11,922 nucleotides of DNA from Gammaproteobacteria bacterium (GTDB lineage Bacteria; Pseudomonadota; Gammaproteobacteria; Steroidobacterales; Woeseiaceae). Positions within the stretch are counted from its first letter, which is position 1, and every line of letters starts with the position of its first letter. Location of the stretch: positions 1-11,922 of the forward strand of contig QNFK01000020.1 in the NCBI GenBank assembly GCA_003645495.1. The letters run 5' to 3'. Below, piece by piece: positions 7,624 through 11,922 of the stretch. A program made the translations under genes and the position numbers. The notes under the pieces are model-generated. The model made no database searches. It worked only from the letters and a program-made list of their open reading frames with translations, and was not told the origin of the DNA.

Positions 7624-8508
7624 TCACGTCCGCAATGAATGCCCGGTAAGGTCAAGAAACAGGTCTTCCAGGTTCGGTTGGCGAATTTTCATTCGATTCA
7701 GGCCGGTCGAATGTGCAGCAAGATCGCGCAAACTCGCGTTGACATCATTCGTTTCGATTTCGATGACTCCCTGGGTTTCAAGAACGCGATGCTTCAGTCC
7801 ACTCAGGTCACCGCTGAAGTCGTCAATTGGCAATTCGATGATGACGTTTTGGTAATGCTCGTGCAGTAGCGCCTCCGGGTTGCCCTGCGAAATAATCTTG
7901 CCGCTATCCATAATTGCAATGTAATCGCAGAGGATCTCGGCTTCCTCCATGTAATGCGTCGTCAGAATAATCGTCGTACCATCCGCTCGGATGCGCTTCA
8001 CAAGGTCCCAGAAATTTCGTCTCGCCTGCGGATCGAGCCCGGTCGTTGGTTCATCGAGAAAAACCACTCGTGGCCGATTGACCAGCGCGACTGCTAGCAG
8101 GAGGCGTTGCCGCTGACCGCCTGAGAGTTTGCGATTATCCCGGTCCAGCAATTCTCCAAGTGAACACTCTGCAATGATTTTCCCAAGATCACCCTTGCGC
8201 TCATACAAACTGTGGAACATGTTCAGCGTTTCTTTGACCGTAATATGATCCTGCAACGCTGTACTCGGGAACTGGATTCCGGATTCCTGGCGAAATTTCT
8301 GGCCCGCCAGACTGCCGTAGTAATACACCTCACCGGAAGTCGCTGGTGTCACGCCTTCCATGATTTCAACGGTCGTCGTTTTGCCGGCGCCATTCGGTCC
8401 GAGCAGCCCGAAACAGGTTCCTTCCTCTACCTGGAACGAAACCTCGTCAACTGCGAGTACCCCGGGATATTGTTTGACGAGCTTGCGGGCCTCTAGCGCT
8501 ACCGGCAT
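7624..8508 (-). CDS. ABC transporter ATP-binding protein (ABC-2 exporter)
   Basis: The 294-residue nucleotide-binding subunit powers the permease encoded one base downstream. Walker A is GPNGAGKTT (37-45), the signature is LSGGQRQR (128-135), Walker B is VVFLDEP with Asp152 and Glu153, followed by the D-loop TGLDP, and the H-loop is His185 in LTTHYMEEAE. A C-terminal extension of about 80 residues with PNLEDLFLDLTG is typical of drug- or lipid-exporter ATPases. The Q-loop position, normally Gln in IGxQxQ-S, reads SGIQFPS, with Pro81 (codon CCG, 8268-8266). The frame runs upstream to 8769, but ATG 8508 (MPVALEARKL) begins the conserved domain. The longer version would overlap the divergent gene. 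The Shine-Dalgarno sequence is weak. Confidence 0.92.
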   Translation of the reverse strand: MPVALEARKLVKQYPGVLAVDEVSFQVEEGTCFGLLGPNGAGKTTTVEIMEGVTPATSGEVYYYGSLAGQKFRQESGIQFPSTALQDHITVKETLNMFHSLYERKGDLGKIIAECSLGELLDRDNRKLSGGQRQRLLLAVALVNRPRVVFLDEPTTGLDPQARRNFWDLVKRIRADGTTIILTTHYMEEAEILCDYIAIMDSGKIISQGNPEALLHEHYQNVIIELPIDDFSGDLSGLKHRVLETQGVIEIETNDVNASLRDLAAHSTGLNRMKIRQPNLEDLFLDLTGHSLRT

Positions 8509-8628
8509 AGGGATAATTCTTCGATTTGCTGCGAGGAGCGTAAGGTTACCCTGTGCTGCTGGCAAGGCATAGACAGAGACTAAATTTAGGTGCGAAAGGT
8601 GCCGTTCCAGGCCGCTGGTTGCAACCAT

Positions 8629-8659
8629 TTGCCCGTTGGCGGTATCGAAACAGTATAAA
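8629..8659 (+). promoter_or_regulatory. Candidate sigma70 promoter of the solenoid gene
   Basis: A possible -35 box TTGCCC (8629-8634) and -10 box TATAAA (8654-8659) are separated by 19 bases, or 18 if GTATAA is taken. The -10 matches five of six consensus bases; the -35 is moderate and the spacer long. Transcription would start near 8666, leaving a leader of about 25 bases before ATG 8691, which fits. This rests on pattern matching only. Confidence 0.3.
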
Positions 8660-8678
8660 TCACACAAAGATCTTCCAT

Positions 8679-8683
8679 GAGGA
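8679..8683 (+). promoter_or_regulatory. Ribosome binding site fixing the solenoid gene start
   Basis: GAGGA ends seven bases before ATG 8691. This decides the start against the longer open frame from 8553, whose extra 46 residues lack family likeness and would bury the signal peptide. Confidence 0.7.
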
Positions 8684-8690
8684 CCGAATA

Positions 8691-9410
8691 ATGTTGAATA
8701 CACGAAAATTGGCGTCGTTGAGTGCAGGCCTGCTGTCGTTACTGATGATGTTTCCGGTTTTTGCCGCAAATATGAACCGGAGCATCACCATTGGAGATGG
8801 GATGCAGACAGACGGGCATTCGACGGTAAATGGCAGCATCACAGTTGGCGCAGATTCGACCATCGATGGCTCACTGGATACGGTAAACGGCACAATTCGG
8901 GTCGACGAGAACACCAAGGTTGAAGACGTAGAGACAGTAAACGGCAGTATCCGCCTTGCTTCAGGTGTGTCGGCTGAGGATGTGGGAAGCGTCAATGGAT
9001 CTATTCGTCTTGGTGAAAACGTGACTGTTGACGGGGAAGTCACTGTCGTGAACGGCAAGATTTCGCTGGGAAATGGCACCAAAGTAGCGCACGAAGTCAG
9101 TAACGTGAACGGCGAAATCAGGCTTGAGGGTGCCGAAGTGGGACGTGATATATCAACGGTAAATGGCGACGTCACCTTGTCTGAAGGGGCTGTTGTGCGC
9201 GGCGATATTAATGTTGAGAAACCGGGTGGCTGGAACAACAGCAAGAACCGTGAGCCAAGAATCATCATTGGTCCGGGATGCAAAGTCCTCGGCACCATCG
9301 TCCTCGAGCGAAAGGTCGAATTGTTCATCAGCGACAGTGCAGAAGTTGGTGGAGTATCCGGCGTAATGAGCATGGATGATGCGGTCCGATTCAGCGGCGA
9401 GCGCCCGTAA
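8691..9410 (+). CDS. Exported beta-solenoid protein with VNG repeats (bactofilin/polymer-forming-like)
   Basis: The 239-residue product has a signal peptide (MLNTRK, hydrophobic 8-24, likely cleavage in VFAAN, residues 25-27), so it is predicted to be periplasmic or outer-membrane associated. From about residue 30 to 178 it consists of roughly eight turns of 18-19 residues. Seven end in V-N-G, with Asn at 47, 66, 84, 102, 121, 140 and 158. Each turn then follows a (S/T/K/E)-(I/V)-x-(L/V) strand, an acidic/Gly turn and a second short strand. This is a beta-solenoid pattern resembling bactofilin-like domains; the Asn could stack as a ladder. A tail (RIIIGPGCKVLGTIVLERK...) continues hexapeptide-like turns and ends in VRFSGERP. 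From memory, similar unnamed proteins occur in Xanthomonadales; this was not verified. The function is unknown. It is divergent from the ABC exporter. Confidence 0.75.
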   Translation: MLNTRKLASLSAGLLSLLMMFPVFAANMNRSITIGDGMQTDGHSTVNGSITVGADSTIDGSLDTVNGTIRVDENTKVEDVETVNGSIRLASGVSAEDVGSVNGSIRLGENVTVDGEVTVVNGKISLGNGTKVAHEVSNVNGEIRLEGAEVGRDISTVNGDVTLSEGAVVRGDINVEKPGGWNNSKNREPRIIIGPGCKVLGTIVLERKVELFISDSAEVGGVSGVMSMDDAVRFSGERP

Positions 9411-9469
9411 GAGTAACGTGTAGCGGAAGGAATTTAGTAGCGACGCAATATTCGGGTTAATATCCCGCT

Positions 9470-10228
9470 GTGCAACGCGCAAGCCGTCAATTACCGCTGT
9501 TCTCGGCGGAACCCGAAGAGCCCGGCCAGGTGTCGGGCTTTTCTGTGCGTGAAAGCGCCAGGGCGAAACGGCTGTCCATCAAGGTTTTCCCGCGGGGCAG
9601 GGTGGAAGTTGTTGTGCCACGACGAACCCGGGCCAGGGACGTGCGTGCGTTTGTAGAGGAAAACCGTGCGTGGATTGAACGTTCCAGGGACGCATTTGCT
9701 GCGGAGCACGAACCGGAACTCTTTGCACTTCCTGATGTTATTCATCTGCCCACGATCGATCAGGTGGTTCGCGTTCGCTACAAATTCGTGGCGGATACTA
9801 AATCGATTCGCTACCACTACGCGGGTGGCGTACTCACACTGACGGGACAAACAAGAAGCGACAAGCTCTGCGTCAAGGCTCTGCGGCGTTGGCTGTCAAC
9901 AACCGCCAGAAGAGAGTTCGAACCGCGTCTACGTGCCTTGTCGGTGCTTACGGAGGCACCATTTAAAAAGATACAGGTCCGCGCACAACGCACGTGCTGG
10001 GGCAGTCGCAGCTCGACTGGCACGATTAGCATCAACCTGTGCCTGTTGTTTCTGACGCCGGATCTGACCCGGTACCTGATGATTCATGAGCTTTGCCACG
10101 GCAGGCACATGAATCACTCAAAACGGTTTTGGCGGCTGGTCGCAAGTTACGAACCGGAGTATCGCGAACTGGATCGCAAATTGACGGAGTCGTGGCGACA
10201 AGTGCCGACCTGGCTCGGACTATATTAG
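9470..10228 (+). CDS. YgjP-like / SprT-like zinc metallopeptidase (M48-type fold)
   Basis: The 252-residue protein carries the zincin motif HELCH (His206, Glu207, His210) followed by the third-ligand segment NHSKRFW (His216), as in the YgjP family (COG1451/DUF45). TCWGSRSSTGTISINLCL just upstream matches the family's WGSCSSxGxIxLN strand, although the family Cys after WGS is Arg. An N-terminal beta-rich region (SVRESARAKRLSIKVFPRGRVEVVVP) is also typical. E. coli YgjP has been reported as a UTP pyrophosphatase, while the wider SprT-like group includes proteases, so the activity is uncertain. The start is GTG 9470, 59 bases after the solenoid gene, with no clear Shine-Dalgarno sequence; the true start is therefore less secure. 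Residues 7-11 are QLPLF, which resembles a sliding-clamp-binding peptide. The stop lies at the edge of an inverted repeat. Confidence 0.85.
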   Translation: MQRASRQLPLFSAEPEEPGQVSGFSVRESARAKRLSIKVFPRGRVEVVVPRRTRARDVRAFVEENRAWIERSRDAFAAEHEPELFALPDVIHLPTIDQVVRVRYKFVADTKSIRYHYAGGVLTLTGQTRSDKLCVKALRRWLSTTARREFEPRLRALSVLTEAPFKKIQVRAQRTCWGSRSSTGTISINLCLLFLTPDLTRYLMIHELCHGRHMNHSKRFWRLVASYEPEYRELDRKLTESWRQVPTWLGLY

Positions 10229-10273
10229 TGATAAAACAATAAGTTATCTAACTTACTTAACGTGTTTTATCAC
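10228..10273. terminator. Inverted repeat between convergent genes, possible bidirectional terminator
   Basis: GTGATAAAAC (10228-10237) is perfectly repeated in inverse as GTTTTATCAC (10264-10273). Nested inside is a 7-bp hairpin, TAAGTTA-TC-TAACTTA (10240-10255). The arms take in the last base of the metallopeptidase stop and the whole DUF2333 stop (10272-10270). The outer stem is A/T-rich and gives runs of four A or T, so it is not a textbook GC-stem/U-tract terminator. Its position between two converging genes with only 41 bases between them favours a two-way terminator; a protein-binding palindrome is the alternative. Confidence 0.5.
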
Positions 10274-11277
10274 CCCTGATCCAGCAATTCACGAAGATTA
10301 ATCACAGCCGCATTTGCGCGTGCCATGTAGTTTGCCATGACCAATGAGTGATTTGCGAAGAGACCAAAGCCGCCGCCGTTCATAATCATCGGCGATCGCA
10401 GCGGTGCCAGACTCGCTTCCAGTTCCTTGATGATCTGCCGCACGCTCGCCTCGGCATTTTTATCGGCGAGGACATCCGCAAAATCAAATTGTGCGGCGCG
10501 GAAAAAGTGCACCAGTGCCCAGGATGTTCCACGAGCTTCAAAAAATATGTCATCGATTTCGAACCAGGAAGTCTTTGCATCAACGATGTCGCGTTGTGCT
10601 GTGTTGGCAGTTGCAGCCCGGTCTCCTGCAAGGTCGGTGTTGACAACACTGGTCGCCACGCTGTTGCCAAGTCTTCTGGTTATGCTGCCAAGACGTTTTT
10701 CTACCTGTGACAGCCATTCGCGCAAGTTATCTGCCCGGGCGAAAAACTGCGCTTCCGATTCCCCGATGCCAGACAGACGATCCCGATAGCTTGCAAATCC
10801 GTTAATGGCGTTTCGATATTCAGTTTCCGCTCTTGGGAACATCCACTTCTGGTGGTCGATGAAAAACCGTGGCTCAGCATCCGCCAAATCGGGATCTTCG
10901 CTGGATTGCGACTGGCTCCTGCTGTAATCATTACGCATGACCCGTGCCAGATCCCGAACCTGCTGCAGGACACCCACTTCCCAATTGGGAATGTTGTCGA
11001 GAAAAACGCTCGGCGGCATGACATCGTTGCTCAGATAACCGCCAGGCTTATCGAGCATGGTTGAAGCCACGCGCATCAGGGTATCGGTTGTTGCATAGCC
11101 AGTGACGACCCGATCGCCATCCGCTTTCTGATTAACCCAGAATACATCCGGTGTGCGGGACCAGTACCAGCCCAAGCCGAGCATGAAGACGAGTAACACC
11201 ACTCCGGAATAGGTCGCGATGCGTACCCAAAGCGGCTTGTCGGTAGCAGGGGCAGTATTTTTGCGTTTGAAGATCAT
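10270..11277 (-). CDS. DUF2333 family membrane protein
   Basis: The 335-residue protein has a short basic cytoplasmic start (MIFKRKNTAPATDKP), one membrane segment (about residues 21-40) and a large, probably periplasmic, remainder. The segment YLSNDVMPPSVFLDNIPNWEVGVL, followed by QVRDLARVMRNDYSRSQSQSSEDPDLADAEPRF, is the hallmark I recall for the proteobacterial DUF2333 family (PF10095), whose function is unknown. The helical stretch at about 165-210 may form a coiled coil. Length is as expected for the family. ATG 11277 is fourteen bases after the sirtuin stop, so the two are likely co-transcribed; the Shine-Dalgarno sequence is weak. No signal cleavage site was seen, so the N-terminal segment is taken as an anchor. 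Confidence 0.85.
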   Translation of the reverse strand: MIFKRKNTAPATDKPLWVRIATYSGVVLLVFMLGLGWYWSRTPDVFWVNQKADGDRVVTGYATTDTLMRVASTMLDKPGGYLSNDVMPPSVFLDNIPNWEVGVLQQVRDLARVMRNDYSRSQSQSSEDPDLADAEPRFFIDHQKWMFPRAETEYRNAINGFASYRDRLSGIGESEAQFFARADNLREWLSQVEKRLGSITRRLGNSVATSVVNTDLAGDRAATANTAQRDIVDAKTSWFEIDDIFFEARGTSWALVHFFRAAQFDFADVLADKNAEASVRQIIKELEASLAPLRSPMIMNGGGFGLFANHSLVMANYMARANAAVINLRELLDQG

Positions 11278-11291
11278 GAGTTCACTGAAAG

Positions 11292-11922
11292 TTACACGGC
11301 CAGGCAGTTTACCAGTTCCGGCAAAACTACTCCGGATTTTCCACTAAGGGCGAAATGGCTGTTGTCTGTCAATGGCGTGGCGTCCAGGTTGATCTCGATC
11401 ACGTTTGCTCCTTGTTGCTGAGCAATCTTCGCGAGCCCGGCCGCTGGCCAGACCAGCGATGAGGTTCCTATCGAGAGAAATACATCGCAACTGCTTGCCG
11501 CAGTATCTGCAGCCTGCAACGCATCGCCTGGAATTGCTTCACCAAACCAGACGACACCGGGCCGCAGCATGCCGCCACAGCCGGGACAGAGGGGTACGTC
11601 GGTGCTCATATCAGCATCGGTCACGACGCAACCCTCAACAAAGCATCGATTAGCGAACAGATTGCCGTGAAATTCGATTACGTTGCTGCTGCCAGCGCGC
11701 TGATGCAGGCCGTCAACGTTTTGTGTGATCAGCGTTAGCTTTGGCACCATCCTGGCAAGTTCGACGAGCGCAAGGTGACCCGGGTTTGGTTCCGCCCGGG
11801 CAACCAGTTCGCGACGCCAGCGATACCAGCGCCAGATCAGTGCGGGATCGTTTTGAAATGCCTCGGGTGTTGCCAGCTGTTGCGGATCGAATTTCTCCCA
11901 GAGGCCGGTTCGTGCTTCGCGG
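11292..11922 (-). CDS. cobB: Sir2-family NAD-dependent protein deacylase, class III (5' partial)
   Basis: The frame stays open to the right edge (about 209 residues visible); the N-terminus, including the GAG-S nucleotide loop, lies outside the window. The enzyme removes acyl groups from protein lysines using NAD+. Visible in order are TGLWEKFDP, IWRWYRWRRE, TQNVDGLHQRAG, the catalytic His in IEFHGN, and a zinc site with four Cys (RC-x4-C and CPGC). GVVWFGEAIP, SIGTSSLVWPAAG and NVIEIN then follow. Tyr (11823-11825) and Arg (11814-11816) are spaced Y-x-x-R as in SIRT5 and CobB, which marks class III enzymes able to remove succinyl or malonyl groups. An ATG at 11750 is internal and not the start. 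Use of cobB rests on this class likeness. Confidence 0.92.
   Translation of the reverse strand, partial: REARTGLWEKFDPQQLATPEAFQNDPALIWRWYRWRRELVARAEPNPGHLALVELARMVPKLTLITQNVDGLHQRAGSSNVIEFHGNLFANRCFVEGCVVTDADMSTDVPLCPGCGGMLRPGVVWFGEAIPGDALQAADTAASSCDVFLSIGTSSLVWPAAGLAKIAQQQGANVIEINLDATPLTDNSHFALSGKSGVVLPELVNCLAV

Larger units (their letters stand above)
8509..8690. promoter_or_regulatory. Divergent intergenic region between ABC operon and solenoid gene
   Basis: These 182 bases must hold the promoters of both the leftward ABC-tatD operon and the rightward solenoid gene. No RNA gene or strong palindrome was seen. Frames stay open through it on both strands, but neither translation resembles a known family. 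A rightward sigma70-like candidate is listed separately; no convincing leftward promoter was recognised. Confidence 0.5.

Noticed and set aside
8553..8690. Upstream extension of the solenoid gene by 46 codons
   Set aside because: It would place a charged stretch before the signal peptide. GAGGA before ATG 8691 and the hydrophobic leader support the shorter form.
8509..8769. Upstream extension of the ABC ATPase by 87 codons
   Set aside because: The extra residues match no domain and overlap the start of the divergent solenoid gene. The conserved ABC domain begins right at ATG 8508.
8806..9190. Repeats in the solenoid gene as a CRISPR array or tandem DNA repeat
   Set aside because: The units are coding, diverged at the DNA level and conserved only as a protein motif.

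Overview
The window looks like ordinary chromosomal core sequence of a gammaproteobacterium. The main reasons are the fused aspartokinase-homoserine dehydrogenase (ThrA type) in a thrA-thrB-thrC operon, a TatD of the E. coli type, a DUF2333 protein, a CobB-type sirtuin, and a palindromic element of the GTAGGAGCGGC / GCCGCGA REP class familiar from Pseudomonas and Xanthomonadales. Base composition looks moderate, a little over half G+C by eye. The lineage within Gammaproteobacteria cannot be fixed from the sequence; an uncultured Woeseia- or Xanthomonadales-like lineage is a guess. There is no rRNA, tRNA, CRISPR array, integrase, transposase or phage gene.

Layout. Positions 2-4094 (+) hold the threonine operon: thrA (5' end outside the window), thrB and thrC, joined by two ATGA stop/start overlaps. 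Together they turn aspartate into aspartyl-phosphate, then aspartate semialdehyde into homoserine, homoserine phosphate and threonine (the semialdehyde dehydrogenase is encoded elsewhere). Positions 4155-4739 (+) encode a membrane-anchored NERD-domain protein. Positions 4798-5583 (+) encode an exported cyclase/kynurenine-formamidase-like hydrolase. The 200-base convergent gap that follows carries a REP/REPIN-like inverted element.

Positions 5785-8508 (-) form a compact leftward operon: ABC-2 exporter ATPase, ABC-2 permease and tatD, with gaps of 1 and 11 bases. A 182-base divergent region separates it from a rightward gene (8691-9410) for an exported beta-solenoid protein built from about eight 18-19-residue repeats with a regular Val-Asn-Gly motif. 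A YgjP/SprT-like zinc metallopeptidase follows (9470-10228). It converges on a leftward pair: a partial class III sirtuin (entering from the right edge) and a DUF2333 membrane protein. A perfect 10-bp inverted repeat lies exactly over the two convergent stop codons.

I did not find a clearly new multi-gene system. The observations most worth a second look are the VNG-repeat solenoid protein, the loss of the Q-loop glutamine in the ABC ATPase, a Gly-to-Cys change in the aspartokinase TDVDG motif, a possible clamp-binding peptide at the N-terminus of the SprT-like protease, the REP doublet, and the palindrome over both stop codons.
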